Source: Blastocladiella emersonii ATCC 22665
Taxonomy: Eukaryota > Blastocladiomycota > Blastocladiomycetes > Blastocladiales > Blastocladiaceae
Reading direction: 5' to 3'
Length of the DNA stretch: 64,000 nt
Assembly (NCBI GenBank): GCA_025594325.1
Contig: JANHCV010000002.1
Span: 868,001-932,000, forward strand
Under the pieces are notes generated by a model. The model was not told the origin of the DNA, did no database searches, and worked only from the letters and a program-made list of their open reading frames with translations. The position numbers were made by a program, and so were the translations under genes. The first letter of the stretch is position 1; each line of letters opens with the position of its first letter. This document shows positions 42,771 through 52,962 of this stretch, piece by piece.

Positions 42771-44767
42771 TCAAAGGTGGATCTCCTGCGCGCACCGGAC
42801 GCGCTCCGTGACGGTGACGACGGCGTTGCGGAGCTGGACCCACTCGGCGATGGCGAACGGCAGCTTAGCGACGAGGCTCGCGGCCTGGGCCTCGTTGAGC
42901 CGGTCGGCGAGGCGCGCGAACATGGTGAAGACGGCGAACGGGCGGTCGGCGGCGAGGTCGGCGCGCAGGTACCGGACGCGCACGGCTCCGCGCGGGCGGG
43001 CGCTGTAGACGACTTCGTTGAGGACGGCGACGAGGCGGTCGGCGATATGCTCGAGCGCGCCGGGCGTGACGTCGGCGCCGACGCGGCCCTTGCTGGCGTT
43101 GTACTCGAGCAGCGCGACGACTAGGTCCTGCATCTTGACGAGCCGCGCGACGTGGCGGCCGAGGTCCACGAAGCACGCCGCGGGGCTCGTATCCTCGGGC
43201 CGCACCAGGACCTCGTGCGCGACGCTCACGGCGTACGACGACGGCAGCATCGACCCGGCGCCCTCGCTCGCGGACGTGGACCCCGGCAGCCCGCCGCCAC
43301 ACCCGCCGCCGTCCTCGTCGTCGAGCACGTCGGCCTGCACCGACGCGACCGTGTGCCAGATGTCGTCGAGCAACGACGCGTTGTTGGGGCCCGCGTTGCC
43401 GCGACCACCGCCGCCGCCGGTGCCGACGTTGTCGCCGGGCCCCATGGCTCGGCTGCCCGGGCGCGCGTTGTGCATGGTCGGCGTAGCAGGGCGGTTGTTG
43501 TTGTTGCCGCCGCCCATGACCGACTCGCTCGCCCAGCCGTTGCCGCCGCCACCGCCGCCCGAGTTCCCGATCTGCATGCCGGCCATGGACTTGCTCAGCG
43601 CGTTCCCGCCGCCACGGTCATCGGCGCCAAGCGAGTCGCGGCGGCGCATCGAGGCGTGCGACGGCGTGTGGCGTAGAGTCTGGTTCCCGCCACCGCCGGC
43701 ACCCGCGTTGTTGTTGGGCGCCCGCTGCTGCTGCTGCTGCTGCGGCCCACCGCCACCGCCGCCCGCGACGGAGCGGTGCACGTTGCCCTGGTTAGGCTGC
43801 GGTGGCGAGTTGTAGTTGAGGGCGTGGTGCATGCGGCCGGGCGGACCACCGCCACCGCCGCCGTGCTGGAGGTGCGAGTACTCTGCGCTGGCGGCGGCAG
43901 CGGCCTCCCAGGCGGACGGGTCGACGAGGTCGTCGAAGGCGGCGTTCGGGTCGTCGGCGCCGCCCGCCGAGTCGTACCCGTCGTGGTGCTGCGGGTGCTG
44001 GTTGGTCGAGTATCGCTGCTGCTGTTGCTGGTGGTGCGGCGGTGGGTAGCCGCCGCTGCCGACGGCGCCCGACTGCGGGTGGTACGCGTCGCCGTGGCCT
44101 TGGTCGTCTACGCGCGCGCGTGTAGAGTCGATGGTGAGTGGAGATCGTAGTGCGTGTGCGAGACGAGAGGAAGCGTACCGAGTTCGTACTGCATGCCGGC
44201 AGCCCCGGGTCCGCGCATCGAGGGCGGGCGAGTCGGCGGGCGCGAGGGCGGGATCTGGCCCGTGGAGAGCGGGCGGGAGGGCGGCGGGGTCGTGGTGGAC
44301 GACGGGTGATGGTGGTAGTGCGAGGCGCGGCCGGGCGTGTCCATGGATCCGCCGCGCGAGGGGGTGCGAGCGTAGTGCTGCTGCTGGTGGTGGTGGTGGT
44401 GCGGTGCGCCGATCTCCTCCCACTCGTAGGCGTCGGACGAGGCAGCCGTGGTCACGATGGACGGCGGCGACGGGTGGTAGTTGATGGGGGTCAGCGGGCG
44501 GTGGTGCGGGTGCGAGTGCGGGTGCGAGTGCGGCGGGCCCGATGAGGAAGCAGGCGGCGCGCGATGGTGGAGGGGAGGCGAGGCGCGCGACGACGACGAC
44601 GGGTGGCCGACGGCGGGCGAGGTCGGGGAGGGCGGAGCGTAGGAGGCCGAGGCTGAGGCCGAGCTTGGAGCTAGTCGCTTGGTGCGCGGCGGCAGGGGCA
44701 GGCCAGGGTGCGAGTGCGAGTGCGTCGGCTGCTCGTGGTGCCGAGGGTAGCCGCTCGACATGGGCAT
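42771..44767 (-). CDS. His/Pro/Ser/Gly-rich protein with helical C-terminal domain
   Basis: Not recognised. Exons 44767-44179 and 44107-42771; 71-nt intron (GTACGC...GCGTAG), phase 1. The product is 641 aa. The first ~430 residues are low complexity: His-rich (PHSHPHSHPHHRP), Gln runs and Gly runs. The C-terminal ~210 residues are ordered and helical: SLLDDIWHTVASVQADVLDD, FVDLGRHVARLVKMQDLVVA, EHIADRLVAVLNEVVYSARP and a last helix ending in RVRCAQEIHL. No catalytic motif is evident, so it may be a regulatory or assembly protein. Start ATG 44767 is followed at once by a second at 44761; the frame is open further upstream to 44938. Confidence 0.6.
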
Positions 44768-45722
44768 GGGCAGAGGAGAGAGAGGGAGGAAGGCAAGGTG
44801 GGAGCGTATTCGTAGCCAGCGGGGGCCGTCAACGCGGCGACGGCGACGTCGGCGAGGGAGGACCGAAGGCGGGCGGGCGAGCGCAGCGGCATGGCCGTGC
44901 ACCGCGGCCGCGTTTCTTTCGCACGCACACACGGGCACGGCAGCGTGAGGGAAGAGGGCTCAGAACAAGAGCGAACGGGATCCCTCGCATGCGCGCACGC
45001 GAGCAGGTGGGGCCGCCGTTCATTGTGGGAAGGCGGGCGGCGGCGGGCGTGAAATGAGGGCGGCGACCGCTTGGCTCCAAGGATCGCGCGCGGGGCCAGA
45101 CCGGCCGGTCCGTCGGCCGCCACGGCGACGGGCGGCGGGCGGTGGCCCGAGTGGTGTCGGCGCTGCCCGGTTCACACGCGCGGATGCACGCGGGCCGCGC
45201 TCGCCCCCGCCATGGTGCCCGTTCGGGACGCAGGCGCGAGAGAATCACGCCGGCGGCAGCGGCGCGTGGGTTGCATGGAGTCGGTTCGTGGCAAGTGGGC
45301 GGGTTGAGCGATGGCGTGGGAGCGGGAGCGCGAGCGCGAGCGCGACTTGACACCGGTTCGGAGACGCGACGCGCCGCGCAGGGCAGGAGAGCGCGCGTGT
45401 CTCGCGCCGGTCACGCTGCCCGTGCGAGACGCCCCCGTTCGCCGCCGCCGCTGAGCCGCCGCCGCTGAGCCGCCGCCACGTTCCGCTCGGCCATGGCCAT
45501 GGCCATTACCGCCGCCAGGGACCATGGTGGCGCAGCAGCGCCGGTGCGCCGATGTTGGCGGGTGCGCTCCGTGTCAGGATGATTCATGGTTTGCTGGATC
45601 GGCGCCCCGTTCGCGAAAACCATTGGCCGCGGGCCACGTGCGGCCGCACTTTTGACAGCTTTGACATGTTTTGCTCACTTCCGATCGCAAGCCTGCTGCC
45701 ACCTCTCGCCGGCTCGAAAAAC

Positions 45723-45728
45723 TATAAA
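45723..45728 (+). promoter_or_regulatory. TATA box of HEM1
   Basis: TATAAA stands alone in an AT-poor setting 198 bp before the HEM1 start codon and 95 bp before a leader-intron donor. A pyrimidine-rich stretch suited to transcription initiation follows. Confidence 0.5.
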
Positions 45729-45822
45729 GTGCCCGCGCGCCCCCCGCCGACCCGACTGCCTCTCCCGCGTGTGCATCGCTCTACTTTCGATCGCTCCCTT
45801 CCCTTTCACCAACCCCGCCAAG

Positions 45823-45903
45823 GTGAGTGCGCCGCGACGCCTACGCCCTGCCCTTTGGCCCCGTCGCTCACACCGGCCCGCACGCGCGCGTCCCCCCTCG
45901 TAG
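45823..45903 (+). other. Probable 5'-leader intron of HEM1
   Basis: GTGAGT after CAAG, and an acceptor CCTCGTAG 81 nt later, 17 bases before the start codon. Length and signals match coding introns in this window. It contains no needed coding sequence, so it is inferred from signals alone. Confidence 0.5.
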
Positions 45904-45920
45904 CCGCAACCACCACCACC

Positions 45921-47768
45921 ATGGAGGCGCTCCTCTCGTCCATGGGCTCCAAGTGCCCCTTCCTTGTCCGCTCGTCCGTGTCGACGCTGCGCACCCTCGC
46001 CGCCCAGGCCCCCGCCGGCGCCGCCGCCGCCGAGTCGGGCCTCGCCAAGGTGGCCGGCTCGTGCCCCGTCATGTCCAAGGCCCTCGACGCCAAGAAGCGC
46101 GCCATGCACACGTCGGCCCCCGCCCACTCGGCCTACCCGCTCCAGGGCTTCCCCGCCCACCCCGCCAAGGAGGCGCCCCTCGCCCCGACCCACACGCCCG
46201 CGGCTGCGGCTCCCGCTGCTGGTACGTCGCGTATCCCACTTGCCTCGATGCGCGGTGGCCGGAATTACTTGTTCATTGCTCCCTGCTTCCGAGCCGAGCG
46301 AGCGCTGAACCTAAAAATTCCCGCCACTCGCATTCTGCCGACTTCTCGGAACCGCTCGACTAACATCACTCCGCCTGCGCCACCACCACCTCCAGCCCAC
46401 AACGTCGCCGGCACCTCGACCGCCGGCCGCCCCTTCGACTACGACGGCTTCTTCAACGAGCAGCTCGAGAAGAAGAAGAAAGACAAGTCGTACCGCTACT
46501 TCAACAACATCAACCGCCTCGCGCAGGCGTACCCGACGGCCCACACGGGCACGGGCGACAACGTGACGGTGTGGTGCGCCAACGACTACCTCGGCATGTC
46601 GCGCCACCCGGTCGTGACCGAGGCCATGAAGTCGGCCGTCGACATGTACGGCACGGGCGCCGGCGGCACCCGTAACATTGCCGGCAACGCGGCCCTGCAC
46701 CTGCGCCTCGAGCACGCGCTCGCCGACCTGCACGGCTGCGATGGCGCCCTCGTCTTCTCGTCGTGCTTTGTCGCCAACGACGCGACCCTGTGCACGCTCG
46801 CCTCCAAGATGCCCGGCACCCACATCTTCTCGGACGCGTCCAACCACGCCTCCATGATCCAGGGCATCCGCAACTCGCGCGCCGCCAAGCACGTCTTCCG
46901 CCACAACGACGTGGCCCACCTCGAGGAGCTGCTCCAGAAGGTGCCCATCGAGGCGCCCAAGATCATCGCCTTCGAGTCCGTCTACTCCATGTGCGGCTCC
47001 ATTGGCCCCACCAAGGAGATCATTGCCCTCGCCAAGAAGTACAACGCCCTCACCTTCCTCGACGAGGTGCACGCCGTCGGCATGTACGGCGCCCGCGGCG
47101 CGGGTGTCGCCGAGTACCAGGACCTCATGTCCGAGATCGACATCTTCACGGGTACCCTCGGCAAGGCCTTTGGCGTCGTCGGCGGCTACATTGCCGGCTC
47201 GGCCAAGCTCGTCGACATGGTCCGCTCGTACGCGCCCGGCTTCATCTTCACTACCTCGCTGCCGCCGCCCGTCGTGGCCGCGGCGCTGTCGTCGGTCGAG
47301 TACCTCAAGGAGTCGACGCTCGAGCGCTCGGGCCAGCAGCTCAACGTGCGCGACCTCAAGGCGCGCCTGCGCGACGTCGGCATCCCCGTGGTCCCGAACC
47401 CGTCGCACATTGTGCCCGTCATGGTCGGCGACGCGGAGCTCGCCAAGCGCGTCTCGGACGACCTGCTGCGCGACCACGCCATCTACGTGCAGTCCATCAA
47501 CTCGCCCACGGTGGCCGTCGGCGAGGAGCGCCTGCGCATCACGCCCACGCCCGGCCACACCCCGCCCATGATGGACCACCTCGTCGACTCGCTCCTCCAC
47601 CTCTGGCGCAAGCACAACCTCAAGTTCGAGAAGGACTGGGAGCTCGCCCCGCGCGCCAACGTCGGCACCGGGCTCGTCGTCGACCAGCTCGTCAAGATGG
47701 AGGACCTCGCTATCCCCGAGCACTTCGAGCAGGCCCGCGCCAACAACCAGCCCATGCTCATCCACTAA
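45921..47768 (+). CDS. HEM1: 5-aminolevulinate synthase, mitochondrial
   Basis: PLP enzyme that condenses glycine and succinyl-CoA to 5-aminolevulinate, the first step of heme synthesis, in the mitochondrial matrix. The frame is open, but 46222-46395 (174 nt; GTACGT, CTAAC branch, CTCCAG) is an intron whose translation fits no ALAS. The spliced protein is 557 aa. The N-terminus is a presequence with two Cys-Pro heme-regulatory motifs (KCPF at Cys12, SCPV at Cys48), which in this family mediate feedback by heme. The catalytic core begins at [20 protein letters not shown] and is intact, with [48 protein letters not shown] and the PLP lysine in [15 protein letters not shown] (~residue 357). The start has an ideal CACCATGG context. 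Confidence 0.96.
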   Translation: MEALLSSMGSKCPFLVRSSVSTLRTLAAQAPAGAAAAESGLAKVAGSCPVMSKALDAKKRAMHTSAPAHSAYPLQGFPAHPAKEAPLAPTHTPAAAAPAAGTSRIPLASMRGGRNYLFIAPCFRAERALNLKIPATRILPTSRNRSTNITPPAPPPPPAHNVAGTSTAGRPFDYDGFFNEQLEKKKKDKSYRYFNNINRLAQAYPTAHTGTGDNVTVWCANDYLGMSRHPVVTEAMKSAVDMYGTGAGGTRNIAGNAALHLRLEHALADLHGCDGALVFSSCFVANDATLCTLASKMPGTHIFSDASNHASMIQGIRNSRAAKHVFRHNDVAHLEELLQKVPIEAPKIIAFESVYSMCGSIGPTKEIIALAKKYNALTFLDEVHAVGMYGARGAGVAEYQDLMSEIDIFTGTLGKAFGVVGGYIAGSAKLVDMVRSYAPGFIFTTSLPPPVVAAALSSVEYLKESTLERSGQQLNVRDLKARLRDVGIPVVPNPSHIVPVMVGDAELAKRVSDDLLRDHAIYVQSINSPTVAVGEERLRITPTPGHTPPMMDHLVDSLLHLWRKHNLKFEKDWELAPRANVGTGLVVDQLVKMEDLAIPEHFEQARANNQPMLIH

Positions 47769-48915
47769 GCGCTCGCTCGTCGTGGACCCCCTTGTTTGTT
47801 CAATGCCCTCTCTCACCGCAGTTTCTCGTCGTCTTCCTCCTGATTGATTGCCCTTGCTTCGCTTCCTCAACATGATGCCCTTTTGCTCTTCGATCATGAC
47901 TTGTTCCTCGATTGCTTGTTGCCGAGCCCGATCCTGTGAGACGCAATCGCTGATCATGCCCTAGTCGAGCAAGATCTCGAGCCGACGGTCGACGACGACG
48001 CGCTTCAAAATTGTGCTACTGAGCCTAGGGGCCCAGCGCGCTGTTCGAGTCGGGCGCCATAATGGACGAGGCGCGCGTCGACTGGCACAAGGTTTTCAGA
48101 CTCGAGCGACAAGGAACGGCGTCGGAAGCCGATGCTGAGCAATCGTGGCCATGGCCACGCGGCGGTGGCCATGGACTTGGCGCGATGCGCCATGGTCAGT
48201 AGCACTCGAGCTTGCCGTGGCTCGCGCTTCACCTGCATCTCTCGAGTTAGAAAAACGGTGCACAAACATGAAATCACATGGAAGGTGGTAATCGCCCAGG
48301 TGTTGACGGCTACGCGGTGAGAAATCTCTCAGGAGAGGAAGGAAGGCAGAACGCAGGACACGACGCATCCGTGAGCCCCGGGTCGGAGGCGAATTAGAGC
48401 ACTAAGTCACCGAGCCCTCCCACACCCGCAAATTAATTCTGATAATTGCGGAAACGCCACTAAAATTGCTCATTCGACATATCCTAATCGTATGTGCAAT
48501 TTCAGCCGGGTCGGATATGTGACTCAAATCAAGAAGCTAAGTCTTAAGTGCCTTTTTCGTCCGAACGACCAAACCGAAAGTTTTTTTCAACTTTGCACGG
48601 TCGGACAACTTCTCGTCACCCCGACACTTCGACTCGGAGATTTTTGTTTATTCGGGGCCCCTGAAGCTCCCTGATCACGATCCTATGCTCAGAATAAATA
48701 TTCGGGTACACGTTGAATCTAGACAGCTAAGTCGTGTCACGTGGACCGAGGGCAAGCCGGCGGCGCTTCGCGATGGTCACGCCCGCGTGACCAAACGCAC
48801 GCGCCGAACTGGCAAGGCTTCCGCAGCTCGCACTTGACTCTCTCACCGTGAGAAATCTTGAATGAATGAAGCGGCGTATATAACATGACGATCAATGAGG
48901 GGAGCTCACGCACGT
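47769..48915. other. Spacer with an AT-rich island
   Basis: About 1.1 kb between HEM1 and the first gene of the tandem array. It has a perfect GTGGCCATGGCCAC palindrome near 48147 and a markedly AT-rich stretch (about 48430-48720) that stands out in this GC-rich window. A 60-codon frame at 48492-48674 there has no likeness I know. It may be a decayed mobile element or other foreign DNA, but I see no terminal repeats that prove it. Confidence 0.45.
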
Positions 48916-50418
48916 TCAAATCAACGGCTGCGAGTAGCCCTGCAAGAACCAAAACGACTCGGCCATCCCCGTGTACCCATGCGCATCGGCCGCTGGGTAG
49001 AACAACTCGTCGAGCTCGGTCTCATGGTGATGATGCCCCATGAGCTTCATCTCGTGGAGCAGCGCGAGCGCGAGGTCCATGCCACGGCGCGCTTGAGTCT
49101 CGTTCTTGTCGCCAGTGAGCGTGAGCACGCCCTCGATCAGGTATTCGTAGTACCACCGATCGACAGCGCTGCGGTCCAGGGTCGCGCGCATGCGGGCGTG
49201 CCGGTGCAGGTTCATGAGGCCGGGCAAGTCCTTGAGCGCGACGTATGCATGGACCAGCGCGGCGTGCACCTCGGCCGACAACGGACCCAGTTGCGCGGCG
49301 CGCTCACCCAGCGGGCCCAGCAGCTCGAACGCGTGGGCCGGCGTCTCCGAGAACGCCCACCGCGCCGCGTACTGCTTGAGCGCGCGGATCTCGAGCTCGA
49401 TCCCGTACTTGGTCGCGGCGGCAACGATCGACTTGGCCGCGAGCGGCGGCGGGGTGGACCACCCAAGATACGAGGGCCGGTTGTCATTGAGCATGAACGC
49501 GAGGAGCGACGACACGTGGTGCGCGTCCATGGCACTCGGCGAGTGCGCCATCATTCGTGTCAGCAGCGCTGCCGCCGCATCGTCACTTGTCGCGTCAGCG
49601 ACGGCGCGCAGGTGCCAGTAGTTGATCTCGGGGCTTGCCCACGCGTGCGCGAGCACACCGTCTTTGGCTGCGGTCGCGACAAGCGATTCGAGCTGCGCAA
49701 CGTCGTTGGTCATGATCGCACCGATCACTTGGACACGCAGCACGTCGAACGGTGCAAGGCCTGGTACCGCAACGAGCGTTTCCAGGGCCTTGCGCTGCAT
49801 GGCCAGCTTGTCGCCTGGAAGGCCAAACGTGTTCAGCCAAACGTGGGCCATGGCGACTGCGAGCTCGGCACGTGCGCCCGTCGCGGCGTGGAGCGCTTCG
49901 AGTTTCGTAGCTTCAACATTACACTCGTACTCTGCGGCAGCTCGCCAGAATGCACCGATCGCGTCCGGGTACTGCAGCGCAAACGCCGCGAGCTCGACCC
50001 CGTCAACCTTGGCCATCGCGGTCGCGAGCAAGGAAACGACACCATCCCAATTGTTACAAGTGGTCTGCGTGTACTGCGGCAGCCTGCCAAGCACACGCAA
50101 GGCGCGCGCAAGCTCCTCGCTGGGCAGTACGATCATGTCCACATGAACATTGTTGTACGCGGTCGCGGCGTCCATGGCCTCCATGGCGGCGAGTAGCTTG
50201 GGCGGGACGGGCTCGACCGCTGTTGCCATGGTGCGTTGGACCACTGGAGCGCGCGTGCCGGGACTAGTAGCAAGTACAGTTGTACGCAGTGCCAAGACGG
50301 GCACGATGGGACGCGACGCGGTGCGCGTGGCCATGGTCCGCGGCACGATGGCCATGGAGTGCGCCATGGCGGTCTTGATGCGCGGTGCACCAAGTACAAG
50401 TTTGCATAAGCGATACAT
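48916..50418 (-). CDS. Tandem family member A, predicted mitochondrial helical-repeat protein
   Basis: Not recognised by name. 500 aa, no intron. The N-terminus (MYRLCKLVLGAPRIKTAMAH, further Arg/Ala/Thr-rich to ~65) looks like a mitochondrial presequence. The rest is all-helical, with short helices in pairs that recall PPR/TPR-type repeats, though no unit matches a textbook PPR. Landmarks shared with its neighbours: the PQYTQTT motif, YPDAIGAFWRAAA, DVLRVQVIGAIMTNDVAQLE, KDGVLAHAWASPEINYWHLR and LALLHEM near the end. It is the most diverged copy of the array and the last on the minus strand. A link to organelle RNA is only an analogy with PPR families. Confidence 0.65.
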   Translation of the reverse strand: MYRLCKLVLGAPRIKTAMAHSMAIVPRTMATRTASRPIVPVLALRTTVLATSPGTRAPVVQRTMATAVEPVPPKLLAAMEAMDAATAYNNVHVDMIVLPSEELARALRVLGRLPQYTQTTCNNWDGVVSLLATAMAKVDGVELAAFALQYPDAIGAFWRAAAEYECNVEATKLEALHAATGARAELAVAMAHVWLNTFGLPGDKLAMQRKALETLVAVPGLAPFDVLRVQVIGAIMTNDVAQLESLVATAAKDGVLAHAWASPEINYWHLRAVADATSDDAAAALLTRMMAHSPSAMDAHHVSSLLAFMLNDNRPSYLGWSTPPPLAAKSIVAAATKYGIELEIRALKQYAARWAFSETPAHAFELLGPLGERAAQLGPLSAEVHAALVHAYVALKDLPGLMNLHRHARMRATLDRSAVDRWYYEYLIEGVLTLTGDKNETQARRGMDLALALLHEMKLMGHHHHETELDELFYPAADAHGYTGMAESFWFLQGYSQPLI

Positions 50419-50632
50419 GGTGAAAGCAGGTTACGTGAGAGAGAAAACGCGTCTTGCAGGCACGGCAGTCGAAAACTCATGGCGCGGAGGGTGTGGGACT
50501 CGAGCCCCTGTGCAGTTAACCGACTGACAACCTTGAACCGCGGCCTTGGCCTTTCACGCGCCGCCATCGAAAAATGAGCTTTTGACCACTTCGAAGCTAA
50601 GTATATTAAATTAATTCATGCAAGCAGCGAAG

Positions 50633-52135
50633 CTAGTCCACGAGCGCCGCAGCGAGACCGACATAACCCGCGTGCTTGGCGCTCTCGAGCATCGTCTTGC
50701 GAAGGTGATGACCCGGGCAGTTACCTGCGCGAGCCATCTCGTGGACGATCAGGAGCGACGTGCCAAGCGCGCGCTGCACTTGGACACGCTACTCGTTCAC
50801 CCGATTAGAGTAGTAGTAGTCGTTTTCGCTTGGTGATTCCTTGTGCACGATGCGCAGCAGCCTGAAGACAACCTCCTCGAAGTACTGAGCGCTCATAGCG
50901 TTCGGGTCCTTCAATGAACGAACGTGACGATGGAGCTCGAGGAGTCCGTCTGACGAACCTTTTTGCGCGCGCGTCGCTGCAAGGATGGCGTGCACATTGC
51001 CCGAGGTTGCGGCCGGACCAAACTTTTGAATCTCGTCGCCGTGACGGCCCAGGATCTTGAAGACGTGCTCTGAACCTTAAACGGTGCACCACCGCTGGGC
51101 CAAGCGCTCCCGAACCCGCGGGTGGATCTTGATGCACCGCATTTTGGCAAGCTCAAGGATGCCGGTGAACGCCAAGGGGATCATCCGCAACCACTGCGGA
51201 ATGGGCGCCGGGTCCTTCCACAGCATGTGCGCAAGGACGGCCGAAAAGACCTGCTCGTTGAGTGCCGGCTGGCAGCAGTCGAAAGGCTCGACGAGCTTGG
51301 CCTTTGCGACCGCGTTTCCACGTCGATCGGCAAGCAGACGAAGTCGCCAGTAGGTCACCTCGGGGTCGGCCCACTCGGAAGCAAGAACACCGCCCTTGAC
51401 TACGGCATGCACCAAGTCGTTGATGCGCTCGAGATTCGCGGTCTTGGCCGCAAGTATAACTTTAATGCGTAATACGTCGATGGAAGCCACTTCATTGTAG
51501 GAAGCAAGCTTTGAAAAGGCAGTAAGCGCGTCGCTGATGTCGTTGCTGTGAGCGCGGAACATGACGCGAGCGATTGAGACCGCGTTCTTGCCCCATTTTC
51601 CCGTTGCGTCGGCAGCGCTGAAGACGTCCGACAGCGGGAGACGACTTTCATCGAGGTGCGCACCCGCGGCGCGCCAAAACACCTCCATCGCGGCCGGGTG
51701 CTGCTTGCTGAAGGCGGCGAGCTGACCGAGCGGAAGGCAGGAGGCACGAGTCAAGAACAAGTCGACAAACGAGGACCAAGCGTTGCCCGTCGACATAGTA
51801 AACGATGGAACATGAGCGAGTGCAAGAAATGTGCTCTCGAGGTGGAGGTCGGAAGCAAACAGGTCGTGATCACGTGAAATGAGCTCGGTAGCCGCGAAAC
51901 AGTTTCCCGCCTCCAAGGCGGCACGGAAGTCTTTCGCGCCGCTGTCCGGCATCGTGCTCATGGACATGCGGGTAGATCGGACGATGGGCATCGAAACGGC
52001 GTGCGACAGTCGAGCAGGACGCAGCGCGGCAGCCGACGAAAAGGCCAGAGCGCGCAGGCTCCGCGTCGCGACATTGGTCGCTACGGCGACGGGCCGCGGC
52101 ATGCGAGTAATCAAAGCACGGCGTATGTTATACAT
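50633..52135 (-). pseudogene. Tandem family member B, full length with two nonsense codons
   Basis: From ATG 52135 the frame runs 352 codons to TAA at 51077-51079. The same frame then continues with clear family sequence (VFKILGRHGDEIQKFG, LLELHRHVRSL, YFEEVVFRLLRIVHKE) to TAG at 50789-50791, and again (LIVHEMARAG, HAGYVGLAAALVD) to a final TAG at 50633. The whole is 1503 nt, exactly the length of member A, with no frameshift. Short introns cannot remove either stop. It starts MYNIRRALITRM with an Arg/Ala/Ser-rich presequence-like region. It is either a recently silenced copy, a gene making a 352-aa truncated protein, or a case of readthrough. Confidence 0.75.
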
Positions 52136-52419
52136 GGTCTGGTCAGTTGGATGGGAGGGAGCACCGATTGACGCTCAGGATTTGAACGTTTAGACAGAGC
52201 ACGCTTGGATCAGCTCCCCCAGACACGCGCTCCTGTGCGCCGTTGTCCCGCTTCTCTTTGACTGGCGACTGACTGACCGTGAGCCCCTGTCGCCTTTCAA
52301 AACTCTCGGTCATGTTGATATGTGAGCTCAAAGACGCGACATACATTTGGGTTTAGGAGGGGGCAAAGAGCTTGATATTTGTGGCAGGCACGGTGATCAC
52401 AACTCTGATCGATCACGTT
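52136..52419. other. Spacer with copy 1 of the family 3' element
   Basis: This 284-bp spacer lies between the relic C and member B. At 52372-52419 is the conserved sequence that follows stop codons in the array, described under the repeat entry. No gene is present. Confidence 0.5.
52372..52419 (-). repeat. Conserved 3' element of the tandem family, copy after relic C
   Basis: Directly downstream of the stop of relic C. It contains the plus-strand core TGATCACAACTCTGATC, preceded by GATATTTGTGG. The core is two TGATC(A) palindromes separated by CAACTC, so the RNA could fold into a small hairpin. Copies follow members D (52914-52962) and E (54897-54945). It was not found after A or B. Confidence 0.7.
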
Positions 52420-52817
52420 TCATGAACGACGCGTCGTCGGCACATACCCCATTGCATGGTCAGCAGAATTATGGTGCGTCGTGTACCCGTGCTCGTTGGC
52501 ACGATAGCGGACCAACTCGCGAACATTAGTCTCCATAGAATGGCCGTGGCTCGACATCGCTCAATGCAGTGCAAGCGGAAAGTCCAGAGCCAGATACACT
52601 TCACTGCTGCCATTGACATTGCCGTTGCATCCGCGCGCAGAACAGCAAGGATCAGCTCTTCGAAATACCTCATGTTTATGAGCTCCGGCCGTCCCATGAG
52701 GCGAGGGGGGCGGTGCAGGTTCCTGAGCGGCTCGACGTTGCCGACCTTGGCCAGTCCGTACGCCTCAGCCAGCGTCCAGAACACGGCTGGCGAAATCTTC
52801 GACCAACCGCCGACCAA
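52420..52817 (-). pseudogene. Tandem family relic C, 5'-truncated
   Basis: Only the C-terminal third is left. The part nearest the 5' end reads ISPAVFWTLAEAYGLAKVGN and RLMGRPELINMRYFEELILA, close to members D and E. It then shifts frame and contains an in-frame TGA (VYLALDFPLALH, stop, AMSSHGHS), but ends with the family tail NEHGYTTHH and YVPTTRRS before a TGA at 52420. Nothing upstream of 52817 matches the family N-terminus. It sits directly behind member D and keeps the shared 3' element, so it is the end of a once complete gene. Confidence 0.8.
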
Positions 52818-52913
52818 TTACAGAAGCCTGTCGCATATTTGAGGCACAATGATCATTTTTCAGGTTTAAATTGCGTTCAAAGACGCGATTCGAGTTCGAG
52901 AGGCGGAGAAGAC

Positions 52914-52962
52914 ATTGATATTTGTGGTAGGCACCGTGATCACAACTCTGATCAACTCCGTT
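52914..52962 (-). repeat. Conserved 3' element, copy after member D
   Basis: Starts right after the stop codon of member D (on the minus strand). It holds TGATCACAACTCTGATCA and an upstream GATATTTGTGG block, nearly identical to the copies at 52372 and 54897. Conservation beyond the coding region implies either recent duplication or a role in 3' end formation or mRNA fate. Confidence 0.7.

Larger units (their letters stand above)
44768..45920. promoter_or_regulatory. Long divergent region between the His-rich gene and HEM1
   Basis: About 1.15 kb without a recognised gene. It is very GC-rich at first, then AT-richer toward HEM1. The stretch 45337-45360 is a GAGCGC-type repeat. A TATA box and a 5'-leader intron of HEM1 lie at its right end and are listed separately. 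Confidence 0.45.

Noticed and set aside
50470-50545. tRNA-like sequence with a GGGCTCGAGTCCC T-arm-like element on the minus strand
   Set aside because: The T-stem pairs only in part, and no matching acceptor stem or D-arm lies at the right distance.
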